The notes: generated from the sequence alone by a model not told the origin. A DNA stretch of 64,000 nucleotides from Streptomyces mobaraensis NBRC 13819 = DSM 40847 (GCF_017916255.1 NZ_CP072827.1:1-64000); one strand, 5' to 3'; counted from the stretch's first letter, positions 26,020 to 34,573 are shown. Translations and numbers: made by a program.

Positions 26020-26856
26020 TCAGGGAGTCGCGCACGGGGCCCCGAACGCTCGGCGTGCGGCGCGGCGCCACTGGTTGGCGGGCAGGCCCGGGTGGAGGGC
26101 CGCGAGTCCGCCGCAGTACTTGGTGAAGACCGCCGGGCGCTCCCCGTAGCCGTGCAGGAGCCGGTCGGCGTCGGTGAGGTGACCGGCCGACTTGGTCTCG
26201 ACGAGGACGAGGTCCGTGTCGCAGCGCACCGTCCGCCCGGTCCGCAGGTCGCCGCAGAGCAGCCCGGCGTCGCAGGTGACGCGTTCGCCGTCGGCTACCA
26301 GGGTGGTGCGCAGGTAGTCCGTGGTGAGGGACAGGGTGAGTGCGGCGGGGGGTTCGATGCCGTAGGTGCGGCGCAGGGTGCTTGCGAGAAAAGAGCGGTG
26401 GTGGGCGTCGAGCGGGTCGGCGCCGTCCGTCAGGATGCTGCGGTGTTTGACGGTGTCGCCGCGCCGGCCTTTGAGCTTGATCTCGAACTGCCGCTCGCCC
26501 GAGTCCTCGTACACCCGCTCACGGATCTTGAACCGGAGTCTGCGGCCCTGGCGGTGGTCGTGGAAGGAGCGGAGCCCTGGGGTGTCGTAGTAGACGGAGT
26601 GGTAGCGGAAGGCGCGCCGCCCGTCGATCGTCAGGGCGCGGAAGGGGCCGCCGGGGCGCCGGGGGTCCGTCAGCCGTTCGGCCAGCCGCAGGAAGACCTC
26701 CGTGGGCAGCAGGTAGGAACGGTCGAAGCGGGTGAGGAGCCCGGCGCGTTCGTTGAGTTCGGCGAGGGAGATGGGGGCGGCGGCGTCGGCGGCGGTCCGG
26801 ATGCCGCGGACCCCGGCGCCCGCGGGCCGCGCCGCGAGCCGTCCGACGCCGCTCAC
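26020..26856 (-). CDS. VTC-domain polyphosphate polymerase-like protein
   Basis: A 278-residue VTC-domain protein. Basic substrate-binding motifs are visible: LTRFDRSYLLP (about 43-53), YYDTPGL (about 90-96), RRLRFKIRERVY (about 105-116), FEIKLKGRRGDTVKHR (about 123-138) and the acidic metal site VETKS (about 222-226). Eukaryotic VTC4 of this fold makes polyphosphate from ATP; the bacterial members are less studied. The GTG at 26856 shares GTGA with the stop of the DUF4956 gene, a partner often found with bacterial VTC genes. No spore-coat CotH gene, the other common partner, is present here. Confidence 0.85.
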   Translation of the reverse strand: MSGVGRLAARPAGAGVRGIRTAADAAAPISLAELNERAGLLTRFDRSYLLPTEVFLRLAERLTDPRRPGGPFRALTIDGRRAFRYHSVYYDTPGLRSFHDHRQGRRLRFKIRERVYEDSGERQFEIKLKGRRGDTVKHRSILTDGADPLDAHHRSFLASTLRRTYGIEPPAALTLSLTTDYLRTTLVADGERVTCDAGLLCGDLRTGRTVRCDTDLVLVETKSAGHLTDADRLLHGYGERPAVFTKYCGGLAALHPGLPANQWRRAARRAFGAPCATP

Positions 26857-27470
26857 ACCGTCTCCCGGGCGGGCTGGGCGCGGTGCGCGCTCGCGCCGGG
26901 GAACGCCGGCAGGTGCTCGCGGTAGCGCACGTCGACGACGGTGAGGTCCCGGACGTAGTCGACGTTCACCACCGTCCAGTGCAGGGGCTCGCCCAGCCGG
27001 CGGGCGAGGTCGGCCCGCAGGGTGTCCGGGTCGCCGTGCGCGGTGTCCAGGGTGACGAGGGCCCGGCGCGAACCGGCCAGCATGCGGGGGTGGTCCGCGG
27101 TGTGGACGACGAGCAGCAGGACGGCGCTCAGCGCGGCGGCCGTCAGGAGCGAGAGGTGCGGCAGTGCGCAGAGCAGGCCGAGGACCATCGCGGTGAAGTA
27201 GTAGCCGACCTCCTCCTGCTGAACGGCGTCGGAGCGGAGCCTGACCAGGGACAGCACGCCGAACAGCCCGAGCCCCAACGAGGTCCCTCCGTGGCCGCCG
27301 TCCGTCGCGGCCAGGACGTGGACGACGGTGAACAGGCCCGCGTTCAGGGCCAGTAGGGACGGGACGAGGTCCCGGCGCCCGTGTCGCGGGTGGTAGATGC
27401 GGAAGGTCAACAGGCAGACGGCCGCGAGGTCGAGTCCCAGATGGGCGGCGAGGTGCCGCAAAGCTTCCAT
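26853..27470 (-). CDS. DUF4956 membrane protein
   Basis: A 205-residue protein with about four membrane helices in the first 110 residues (LAAVCLLTFRIYH, LLALNAGLFTVVHVLA, GLGLFGVLSLVRLRS, LLTAAALSAVLLLVV) and a cytoplasmic alpha/beta tail containing VVNVDYVRDLTVVDVRYRE (about 168-186). SLVRLRSDAVQQEEVGYYF is a family hallmark. It is encoded directly before the VTC-domain protein with a 4-bp overlap and probably anchors or channels for it, as VTC complexes are membrane bound. The ATG at 27470 is chosen because upstream residues are not membrane-like or conserved. Confidence 0.85.
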   Translation of the reverse strand: MEALRHLAAHLGLDLAAVCLLTFRIYHPRHGRRDLVPSLLALNAGLFTVVHVLAATDGGHGGTSLGLGLFGVLSLVRLRSDAVQQEEVGYYFTAMVLGLLCALPHLSLLTAAALSAVLLLVVHTADHPRMLAGSRRALVTLDTAHGDPDTLRADLARRLGEPLHWTVVNVDYVRDLTVVDVRYREHLPAFPGASAHRAQPARETV

Positions 27471-27715
27471 GGTGGTGCCCCCTGTGCGTTCTCGGTGTGG
27501 TGGAACGGGCACCGACGATAGGCGCGACCGCGGTGAACATGTGTTCGGCTGTGGAGAAACGATACGCCGCGAGCCGGTCCACTTAGCGCTCCCAGCCCGC
27601 GGGGAAAGAGACCTGTGGGAAAGGGAACGGAAGGCGACCGACGCGCCTCCCTCACAAGGGGATTGACGCGCGGTAACGCTCCACCGGAAGCGGCCGGCAG
27701 CGGGAAGGAACAGAC

Positions 27716-28141
27716 GTGGAGGGACCACTGGGTACGGCGGCTCTGATCATCAACTCGCGTGGGGAGTACTTATTGCACCTGCGGGACAACATCCCCGGCA
27801 TTTGCGACCCCGGCACGTGGTCGCTGCTCGGAGGGGGTCGGGAGGGCGACGAGGAGACGCCCGAGGCAGCCATCGCCCGAGAGCTGAAGGAAGAAGTGGG
27901 CCTGGTTCTGCCCGGACTCAAGCGGTACGCCGTCGTGCCGGCGCACGTGGCGGACGCGACGGATGACCTGATCACCGTCTTCCTGGGCCGCTGGGACGGT
28001 GCGGCCGAGACCCTGCCTCTCACCGAGGGCATCATGGTGCGCTGGTTCTCGGCTTCCGTCATTCCGCGGTTGGTCATGTGCCCATGGGCACAGGCCGTCA
28101 TCGAACGGTACGAGCAGGGGAAGGGTTCCTGTGCGGAATGA
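27716..28141 (+). CDS. Nudix hydrolase
   Basis: A 141-residue Nudix protein. The Nudix box spans about residues 41-63: GREGDEETPEAAIARELKEE then VGL, matching GX5EX7REUXEEXGU. It would hydrolyse a nucleoside diphosphate linked to another group; the exact substrate cannot be read from sequence. The GTG at 27716 has GGAAGG nine bases upstream. A TTA leucine codon occurs at 27770-27772, so translation may depend on the bldA tRNA and thus on development. It stands alone. Confidence 0.92.
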   Translation: MEGPLGTAALIINSRGEYLLHLRDNIPGICDPGTWSLLGGGREGDEETPEAAIARELKEEVGLVLPGLKRYAVVPAHVADATDDLITVFLGRWDGAAETLPLTEGIMVRWFSASVIPRLVMCPWAQAVIERYEQGKGSCAE

Positions 28142-28216
28142 GCCCCAAGTATGCGGCCGGCCGTGGGGGTGGGATGGGTGTGGCCGGTGGGCTGCAGGAC
28201 GGCGGGCCTCCGGGCG

Positions 28217-28402
28217 TCAGGACGTGCGGTATACCGCCGCTTCGGCGATGGCGCGTAGGGCGTGGGAGGCGTTGTCGGGGAGGCGGGCGTGGTGGAGGGC
28301 GGTCATGGCCTGGTGGTGGCGGTTGTCGATCATTTGCTCGACGGTGTGTTCGGCGCCGGTGTCGAGGATGATGCGGGTGGCGCCGTCGGTGTCGTCGTTC
28401 AT
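28217..28402 (-). CDS. Short protein resembling the C-terminus of a polyprenyl diphosphate synthase
   Basis: A 61-residue frame: the segment GAEHTVEQMIDNRHHQAMTA then LHHARLPDNASHALRAIAEA looks like the last two helices of actinomycete polyprenyl diphosphate synthases. None of the catalytic aspartate-rich motifs are encoded nearby, so if homologous it is a remnant. It lies just downstream of two terpene synthases on the same strand, where a prenyl synthase gene would fit. The ATG at 28402 lacks a good ribosome binding site. It could also be an independent small helical protein. Confidence 0.45.
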   Translation of the reverse strand: MNDDTDGATRIILDTGAEHTVEQMIDNRHHQAMTALHHARLPDNASHALRAIAEAAVYRTS

Positions 28403-28495
28403 GAGGGGCTCTGTCGAGGGGCGTGGGGGTGGGGTGGGGGTCTGCCCGGAACGGCCGGAGCACGCCGGTGCGTCCGCTCGCACCGGTTGGCCCGC

Positions 28496-29500
28496 TCAAG
28501 GGCGCCGGCGGGCTTCCGGAGCGACGTCCGGGAAGGCACCGGGGATCCGGTACCGGGTGGAGCGTGAATACCGGTACCAGCGTTCGAGGCCGGTGACCAT
28601 GAGCTGCATCTGGCGGAAGTACTCCCGGACCCCCTCCTGATAGGGGCCGAAGTCGGGGAGCTGCCGGCCGAGGGCCAGGATCTCCGCGGAGAAGGAGTCG
28701 AGGATCCGTACCGCCTCAGCGACCGCCTCGTCGCGTGTGCACCCCAGTTCATGACACAGCACAGGGACGATGTTGACGCATTCGGACGGGCGGGCCTCTT
28801 CCTTGGCCAGGGAGTGCAGGTCGTTCTGGACGGACATCAGCCGGCAGATCAGCGAGCGGAGCCGCTGGATGACCGGGTGGCGGAAGACGGACTCCGGCAG
28901 CACGCCGCCCATCGCCGGTTCGACCAGATCCCCGTAGGGCCGCATGGCGATGGAGTACTCGTGGATGAGGAGATAGTGCGCCAGGGATGGCGGACCGGAC
29001 CTCTTCCCGAGTTTGTACGGCGCCTCTTCCATGACCCCGTAGGTGAAGAACTCGTGGAAGGAGTGCGCGAGCCGCTCCAGCCACAAGTGGGGCATGAACT
29101 CCTGGAATTCGGCACGCATACGGGCCAGGAAGCGCAGGTGTCCCGGTTCCCCGTCGTGTGGTTCCTCTCCGCTCAGGATGTCGCGGACCCGGTCGCGCAC
29201 GGCGACGAGTTCCGGGACCGTGTGGAACTCGTGGTAGTCGTCGATCTGGGTGAGGAAGACGAACCACCGTGCCATGGGCCGCAGGCGGGCCGGGTCGGTG
29301 ACGGTGGGCGACATATAGGCCGCGCCTTGGGCGAGGTCGTGTTCCTTGTACTTGGCGCGATCCCCTTCGGGAAGGAAGCCGTAATACGTCTCGTACCATT
29401 CCCGCTCGTCGTGGAACGACTCGTCCGTTTCGAAGGGGCTGACGACGGTCGGGAACGGATAGGACAGCTCGGGGACCGGCAACGTGTCGGGCATGGTCAT
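28496..29500 (-). CDS. Class I terpene synthase
   Basis: A 334-residue cyclase of normal bacterial length. The metal-binding aspartate motif is DDYHE at 87-91, a variant of DDxxD; the NSE triad is NDLHSLAKE at 226-234 (N226, S230, E234), and a C-terminal RY pair lies in STRYRIPG. It would ionise a prenyl diphosphate (probably farnesyl or geranylgeranyl) and cyclise it. The ATG shares ATGA with the stop of the upstream, shorter terpene synthase, so both are made from one message. No cytochrome P450 or complete prenyl synthase is adjacent, so the product may be an unmodified hydrocarbon or alcohol. Confidence 0.88.
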   Translation of the reverse strand: MTMPDTLPVPELSYPFPTVVSPFETDESFHDEREWYETYYGFLPEGDRAKYKEHDLAQGAAYMSPTVTDPARLRPMARWFVFLTQIDDYHEFHTVPELVAVRDRVRDILSGEEPHDGEPGHLRFLARMRAEFQEFMPHLWLERLAHSFHEFFTYGVMEEAPYKLGKRSGPPSLAHYLLIHEYSIAMRPYGDLVEPAMGGVLPESVFRHPVIQRLRSLICRLMSVQNDLHSLAKEEARPSECVNIVPVLCHELGCTRDEAVAEAVRILDSFSAEILALGRQLPDFGPYQEGVREYFRQMQLMVTGLERWYRYSRSTRYRIPGAFPDVAPEARRRP

Positions 29501-30258
29501 CCTTTCGTCCCGGGCCCGGAGACACGGGCCGCCAAGGCGAGTCGGTGGTGGTCCGTGTAGGTTCCCAGGTCGTAGCGGGAGATCTTCGCGTCCACACCGC
29601 GCCGGCCGGAGACCACGAATTCGAAGTGGCGGATGTGGTTCTCGACGGCGTCGTGCCCTTCACGGAAGTCCGGCAGGTTCCGCCGGAGTCGCGCGAACTC
29701 GTCAAGGTCGTTCTCGTGCAGGCGGAACACCCATTCGCGGGCGTCCGCCAGGGAGCAGGAGCGTTCACGGCGGACCACCTTGATGGGGTTGAGGTTTCCC
29801 ATGCCGGTGCGCTGGTCCTTGTCATAGGACTGGAATCCGTTGAACCACCCCGGGAGCCTGACGGCCAGGGATTTGAGCCTCCTGAACGTGGGACGACCGT
29901 GGATCTCCCCCGCCTGGTGCGCGGTGGCCTTCCCGCGAGCCACCGCCACCGTGCGCTCACGGACGGCCCGGACGACCCGCGGAGTGACGCGCTCGTAGAT
30001 GTCGTCCTGGTGCAGCGAGAAGAGCATCATTCTCGCCAGTGGTTTGAGTCGTTCCCAGGTGGCCATGGGATAGAAATACGAGGCCACGTAGGCGGCGCGG
30101 GTCTTCTTGGACCGCTCCGCGATATCGGGTGGTACGAATCCCGCGCATTCGCCGTCGATCCAGACGCGGTCGGTGTGCTCCTGCATGTCCGCCGCGTGCG
30201 GATTCACCAGCGTGGGAAACGGCTGGCGCAGCCTCGCCGACGTCTCGTCGTCGAGCAC
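29497..30258 (-). CDS. Compact terpene synthase-like protein
   Basis: A 253-residue relative of the downstream synthase. It starts similarly (PFPTLVNPHAAD), has an aspartate motif DDIYE at 85-89 and an NSE-like site NGFQSYDKD at 140-148 (N140, S144, D148), and an RY-like SRYDLGTY near 236. Only about 50 residues separate the two metal sites, against about 135 in its neighbour and the family. Roughly 80 residues of the central helices are missing in one block with the frame kept. It may be an inactive paralogue, a partner subunit, or an unusually small enzyme. The GTG at 30258 follows AGGAGTGGTCCC-type purines; the long upstream open frame is not protein-like. Confidence 0.7.
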   Translation of the reverse strand: MLDDETSARLRQPFPTLVNPHAADMQEHTDRVWIDGECAGFVPPDIAERSKKTRAAYVASYFYPMATWERLKPLARMMLFSLHQDDIYERVTPRVVRAVRERTVAVARGKATAHQAGEIHGRPTFRRLKSLAVRLPGWFNGFQSYDKDQRTGMGNLNPIKVVRRERSCSLADAREWVFRLHENDLDEFARLRRNLPDFREGHDAVENHIRHFEFVVSGRRGVDAKISRYDLGTYTDHHRLALAARVSGPGTKG

Positions 30259-31374
30259 GGGACCACTCCTTCCTGGTCGCGGACGGCGAGCCGACGGTTC
30301 CGCCGGCCGACCGGTGGCAGACGGCGCGAACGGCGCGGACGGTGCCCCGGCGGCAGCGGGGGCGGTTCGTCCGGCCCGGGTGAGGGAGTCGAACCGGTGA
30401 TCAGCCGCGTCCTCGTCCCCCGGGGGTGTTCGATCCCCGACCTCCGCCGATCGCTCGTCGCCGGTACCGGTACCGGCGACGGTCCCCGCCGGGACGGGGC
30501 GGCGCGTCCGGTACCGCCTCTCGGCTCGCACCCGCTCCCCGACCGGCCCGCCCCGGCCCCGTCTGACCTGACCTGACCCGGCCCGGCCCGGCCCGGCCCG
30601 GCCCGGCCCGCTGAGAAGCGGTACCCCGCAGTCCGTGGCGCTTGGCAGTCGCGCGACGACCACCGACCGCACCAGCCGGACCTGGCACGATGCGTCGCCT
30701 ACGATGCGCATGCCCATCCCCCCGCGGTCCGGACACGGCCGGCCGGGAGCACTCCCGGCCGGAAGAAGCACGGCGGCACCCCGGCGGACCGTTTCCGCAC
30801 CCCGTCCATCGCGCTGAGGGCGGCGTACGCGCTCCCGCTCACCCGACGGCCGCCCGCGCCGGAGCGGTTCCACACCCGGACACGGCGCGCGGACCAGGGC
30901 ATGCGCCCCTTGCTGGACGCAGCGTCGCGCAGTCCCCCCGCGCGCCGTCCCCGCCTGCCGGTGACGCCCGGATGCCGCCGTCGGAGGCCGCCCACGCCTG
31001 GACCGGGAGTCGGGCGTTCCCTTTGATGGAGAGGACGTCGGCTTGATGGGAGGGCGTCGGCCCCCTGGGAGCCGAGCCCTCATGACGAGCAGAGAGGCCG
31101 TGATGCTCCCGACCGCTTCCGCCGGCCGTCCACCGGATCCGCCTCCGGCGAGCGGGTACGGGAACGTCCGCGGGCCGGTGCCGGACACGGTGATACGGCG
31201 CTGGCCCAGGCCCGCGCGCCCCCTCGGGCGGCCACGCGCCGTCCCGGCCTGCCGGTGCTGGTCGGACGGCCGGACGTTCGGACGCCATCGGAAGGCCCGG
31301 CCGCTGGACCGGCATCGCACTGCATCGCACCGCACACACTGCCGTACGTCTCCCCACGAGAAGGGTCTCCGACG
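30259..31374. other. GC-rich 1.1-kb stretch without a convincing gene
   Basis: Open frames run through on both strands but have repetitive Arg/Pro/Gly composition and no domain. A pentamer repeat lies at 30577-30610. Two segments near 30940-30965 and 31230-31255 share most of CGCCGTCCC-GCCTGCCGGTG, and both are followed by similar GAC/CGG-rich sequence, suggesting an old duplication. The promoter for the terpene synthase operon should lie at its left edge. Confidence 0.5.
30577..30610. repeat. CCCGG pentamer tandem repeat
   Basis: About seven uninterrupted copies of CCCGG. Such runs are prone to slippage and to assembly error. It is about 320 bp upstream of the terpene synthase operon start. 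Confidence 0.85.
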
Positions 31375-31617
31375 ATGCCCGACCGCTCGCACGGCCGCGG
31401 CCGCACCGGTCTCATCCGCTTCATCGGCAATGTGATCGACGACGCCAAGGAGTTCACCGACGAGTGCCTCGACCGCATGCGGGACGTGGAGCACGACCTG
31501 CGCAAGACGGTCAGCGACAACGTCCGGCCGGGGAGGGACGCCGACGAGCCGGACGCCTCGACCGCGGCCACCACCGTGCGCGCCACGGCCGGAAGGTCCC
31601 GCCGGGCCCACGGGTGA
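31375..31617 (+). CDS. Small helical protein, unknown
   Basis: An 80-residue protein whose middle (RFIGNVIDDAKEFTDECLDR, about 14-33, and MRDVEHDLRKTVSDNV, about 34-49) is a long amphipathic helix, with a charged, disordered tail. The ATG at 31375 follows AAGGG. Its stop overlaps the start of the next gene (TGATG), a PhaR-like DNA-binding protein, so they are co-expressed. Short amphipathic partners of PhaR-type proteins are often phasins that coat polymer granules; this length and helix would allow that but no phasin signature is visible. Function is not assigned. Confidence 0.6.
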   Translation: MPDRSHGRGRTGLIRFIGNVIDDAKEFTDECLDRMRDVEHDLRKTVSDNVRPGRDADEPDASTAATTVRATAGRSRRAHG

Positions 31618-31943
31618 TGGGCTCCCGGCGGACGGAGGGAGCCGGGCCCGGCGGCACCCCCGTCCGCACCCCGCCGACGCGCGACCTGGCGCGGCACCAC
31701 GACGGCTCCCTGTTCGACATGGCGCGCCAACGTCCGGTCGCGCTGGCGGAATTGGCGGAGGACGTACGCGCCGGCGGATCCTTCCGGGCGCGGGACGCGG
31801 CCACCGGGCGGGACTGCACCTATCGGGTGCTTGCCGCCGTCCTGGCCCAGGAGGTCGCGTGGGGGGCGGGGGTGCCGGGGCAGAACGGCCTGTCGGCCCT
31901 CCGGGCGGCCGTCTCGGCCGTCCGCCCGCCGACGCCCGGATGA
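31617..31943 (+). CDS. PhaR-like polyhydroxyalkanoate-regulator DNA-binding domain protein
   Basis: A 108-residue protein. Residues about 21-75 (RDLARHHDGSLFDMARQRPV, ALAELAEDVRAGGSFRARDA, ATGRDCTYRVLAAVLAQEV) follow the PHB/PHA accumulation-regulator pattern, in which a Y/FD-x-(T/R) turn is followed by VTLEDLAELVREG and DAKTGEDLT. In proteobacteria this domain binds DNA and granules and represses phasin genes. The second, C-terminal part of typical PhaR is missing, so this is a single-domain version. It overlaps the preceding small helical gene. Its 3' end is also overlapped by the ABC1-kinase frame on the other strand. Confidence 0.6.
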   Translation: MGSRRTEGAGPGGTPVRTPPTRDLARHHDGSLFDMARQRPVALAELAEDVRAGGSFRARDAATGRDCTYRVLAAVLAQEVAWGAGVPGQNGLSALRAAVSAVRPPTPG

Positions 31944-33175
31944 GCGGGGGTGGGCGCCCGGTCCGGGTTCACCGCCCTCCGGCGCCGCAGGCGAGGTATA
32001 CGGCGAGGGCGAGGGCTACTTGCCCAGGAGGCGCGGGGTCCGGTGTCGTTGAGTTTGCCGTGGCGGTTGGGTTCGCCGGCGACCTTGGCGTGGAGGGTGA
32101 GGTCCTGGTCGGCGAGGGTGCGCAGGATGCCGCGGGTCTGCTGGAGTGCTCCCGGTGCGGCGATGATGATGTCCAGGGCGGTGCGGGCGGCCTGTCGCTC
32201 GGAGAGGGTCTCGCGGGCGAGGCCGAAGATGATGGTGCGCAGGTCGTCGGCGATGGTGAGCAGGGCCAGCACCAGGCTGCGGCTGGTGGAGCTGTCCATG
32301 CGGCCGACCATGCCCCAGTCGATCAGGTGGGCGGGCTCGCCGGGGTGGACGAAGAGGTTGCCGGGGTGGGGGTCGGCGTGGAAGTAGCGGTCGAGGAAGA
32401 AGCCGTGGTACATGAACGCCATCAGGTCGCGGCCGATGCCGGTGCGCTGGGCGAGGGTGAAGTCGCGCGGGTCGGCGTCGCGGATCGACGTCCCGGGGGC
32501 CAGGGACTGCACCAGCACCCGCCGGGTCGGCGGCATCAGCACCCGCGGTACGGTCAGGTGCTCGTAGGGCTGGGTCAGTTGCCGGGCCCGGCGCATGTTC
32601 GCGGCTTCGACGCGGAAGTCCGTCTCGGCCTCCATGGCGTCGAAGAGCACCTCCAGCATGGCGGGTACGTCCACCACCGCGGTGAACTTCGGCGTCGCAC
32701 GCGCCACGAGAGCGGCCGCCCGGCGCAGCAGCCGCATGTCGTCGGCCATCACCCGCTGCGCGCCGGGCCGTTGCAGTTTGACGGCCACGGGGGTGCCGTC
32801 GGCCAGCCGCGCGCGGTAGACCTGGGCCAGGGACGCCGCCCCCAGCGGCAAGGCCGTGTCGAAATCCCGGAGCAAGCGCCGCCACTTGGGCCCCAGGTCC
32901 GCTGCCAGCACCGGCTCGAAATCCGAGAACGGCGCGGGAGAGACCCGGTCGTGCAGCGTCGCCAACTCCTCCAGCATGGCCGGCGGTACGAAGTCCGGCC
33001 GGGTCGACAACAACTGGCCGACCTTGATGTAGAAGGGCCCGAGGTCCTGAAGCGCCTCGCGCACGGCCCGCGCCCGCTCCTCCGCCCCGTCCCCCGGTTT
33101 ACGGCGGGCCCGCGCCTGTTCGGCCAGCAACCGCCCCAGCACCCGGGCGACGTACCGCGCGCGCCCACCGGACAC
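31820..33175 (-). CDS. ABC1/UbiB-family atypical kinase, C-terminus atypical
   Basis: A 451-residue frame. Family motifs are clear through about residue 330: KVGQLLSTRPDFVPP (about 52-66, the KxGQ motif), LGAASLAQVYRARL (A-rich loop, about 113-126), VAVKLQRPG (ATP-binding Lys), YFHADPHPGNLFV (catalytic loop) and LIDWGMVGR (metal-binding Asp). The last 90 residues, beyond AKVAGEPNRHGK, are Arg/Pro-rich and lack the usual membrane helices, and they run antisense over the PhaR-like gene. A frameshift or truncation near 32030 is likely. The GTG at 33175 is chosen from GGAGGGG just upstream. ABC1 proteins influence quinone or lipid metabolism; here the role is unknown. Confidence 0.75.
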   Translation of the reverse strand: MSGGRARYVARVLGRLLAEQARARRKPGDGAEERARAVREALQDLGPFYIKVGQLLSTRPDFVPPAMLEELATLHDRVSPAPFSDFEPVLAADLGPKWRRLLRDFDTALPLGAASLAQVYRARLADGTPVAVKLQRPGAQRVMADDMRLLRRAAALVARATPKFTAVVDVPAMLEVLFDAMEAETDFRVEAANMRRARQLTQPYEHLTVPRVLMPPTRRVLVQSLAPGTSIRDADPRDFTLAQRTGIGRDLMAFMYHGFFLDRYFHADPHPGNLFVHPGEPAHLIDWGMVGRMDSSTSRSLVLALLTIADDLRTIIFGLARETLSERQAARTALDIIIAAPGALQQTRGILRTLADQDLTLHAKVAGEPNRHGKLNDTGPRASWASSPRPRRIPRLRRRRAVNPDRAPTPAHPGVGGRTAETAARRADRPFCPGTPAPHATSWARTAASTR

Positions 33176-33489
33176 CTTCCCCTCCACGCCCGTACAGGCC
33201 GGCCGAGCGCACGACACATCACCGTCGGCCGACAACCGCGCGCCCGGGGCGGCGCGCGAGAGCAACGGGAGCCCGCCGGACGGCCGACACTGCCTTGTGC
33301 GCCCCCGCGCGTGGTACGCACCGTCGGCTGGACGTGCTGCCCCCGCTCGTCGGGCCGGGGAAATGCGGGAAGTCACCGGCCCTTCGACACTGACGACTCC
33401 CTGTGCAGATGCGCAGCGTCGTGGCGCTGCGCACCCGGGGGAGGTGGGGACCGCGAGGCTGGAGGGCGTGACCGGCCGGAGCGGTCGCC
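33176..33489. other. Intergenic stretch, no gene seen
   Basis: About 310 bp between the ABC1 kinase start and the FabH-like stop. No frame has a recognisable product. It should contain the terminator of the fabH-like gene and the promoter of the kinase; no perfect hairpin stood out. Confidence 0.4.
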
Positions 33490-34434
33490 TCAGGGGCAGG
33501 TGACGACCTGGCCCGCCCAGGACATCCCGCCGCCGAAGGCCATCAGCAGGACCGGGCCACCGGTGGGGAGTTCGCCGCGTTCGGTCAGTTTGGCCAGGGC
33601 GAGGGGGACGGACGCGGCGGAGGTGTTGCCGGAGTCCACGACGTCCTGGGCGACCACCACGTGCTCCGGCAGGTCGAGTTGGCGGACGACGGACTCGATG
33701 ATGCGCAGGTTGGCCTGGTGGGTCACCACGCCCGCGAGGTCGGACGGGGTGAGGCCGGCGCGGCGGCACACCTCGCGGACGAGAGCCGGGAGTTCGGTGG
33801 TGACCCAGCGGAAGACGGTCTGGCCCTCCTGGGCGAAGCGCGGGTGCCAGTCGCCCATGAGCCGGACGGCGTCGGCGCGCGTCGGGTCCGAGCCCCAGAC
33901 GACCGGGCCTATCCCCTCGTGTTCGGCGGCGCTGACGACGGCCGCCCCCGCGCCGTCGCCGAGCAGGACGCAGGTGCTGCGGTCGGTCCAGTCCGTGACG
34001 TCGGACATCTTCTCCGCGCCGATGATCAGGGCGTGGCGTGCGGCGCCGGCGCGGACGGAGTGGTCGGCGCCGGCGAGGGCGGTACAGAAGCCGGCGCAGC
34101 CGTTGTTGAGGTCGTACGCGACGGCCGAGGGGATGCCGAGGCGTCCGGCGACCTGGGCGGCGGTCGAGGGACAGCGGTCGGCGGCCGAGCAGGTCGCCAC
34201 CGTGACCAGGTCGATGTCGGAGGGCTCCAGGCCCGCCGCGGCGAGGGCCTTGGCCGCCGCGGCGGCCGCCATGTCGGCGACCGACTCCGTCTCGGCGGCG
34301 ATCCGCCGGGTGGCGATGCCGGTCCGGCGGCGGATCCACTCGTCGCTGGTGTCGACCATGCCCGCCAGGTCGTCGTTGGTCAGGACGCGCGACGGCTGGT
34401 AGTGGCCCAGGGCGGCGATACGGGATCCCGGCAC
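33490..34434 (-). CDS. FabH-like beta-ketoacyl-ACP synthase III
   Basis: A 314-residue KAS III. The catalytic triad is visible: Cys in NNGCAGFCTAL (about 105-115), His in VVTHQANLRII (about 237-247) and Asn in DSGNTSAASVPLAL (about 269-282), plus the C-terminal GGGMSWAGQVV. It condenses an acyl-CoA starter with malonyl-ACP. It is not in a fatty-acid operon; its neighbours are a divergent TetR regulator and an ABC1 kinase, so it may prime a specialised lipid or act in signal synthesis. The GTG at 34434 follows AAGGAG by seven bases; an in-frame ATG at 34464 is less likely. Confidence 0.9.
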   Translation of the reverse strand: MPGSRIAALGHYQPSRVLTNDDLAGMVDTSDEWIRRRTGIATRRIAAETESVADMAAAAAAKALAAAGLEPSDIDLVTVATCSAADRCPSTAAQVAGRLGIPSAVAYDLNNGCAGFCTALAGADHSVRAGAARHALIIGAEKMSDVTDWTDRSTCVLLGDGAGAAVVSAAEHEGIGPVVWGSDPTRADAVRLMGDWHPRFAQEGQTVFRWVTTELPALVREVCRRAGLTPSDLAGVVTHQANLRIIESVVRQLDLPEHVVVAQDVVDSGNTSAASVPLALAKLTERGELPTGGPVLLMAFGGGMSWAGQVVTCP

Positions 34435-34490
34435 GGTCGTTCTCCTTGCTTCGGTGCGACTCATTCGGCGCGACTCGGGGGAAGGCGGCG

Positions 34491-34573
34491 CGCGCCCAAG
34501 GAGGCCCGGGAGCCCAAAAAGAGCCCAAGAGGCCCAAAGGGGCTCAAGGGAGCCCAAGGGAGCCCAAGGGGCC
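34491..34573. repeat. Degenerate decamer repeats in the fabH-like leader
   Basis: Seven or so copies of a 10-bp unit close to AGCCCAAGGG, the last two identical (34551-34570). They occupy the presumed leader 57-140 bases upstream of the fabH-like start codon and between it and the divergent TetR gene. They might be protein-binding sites or simple-sequence expansion. Confidence 0.7.
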
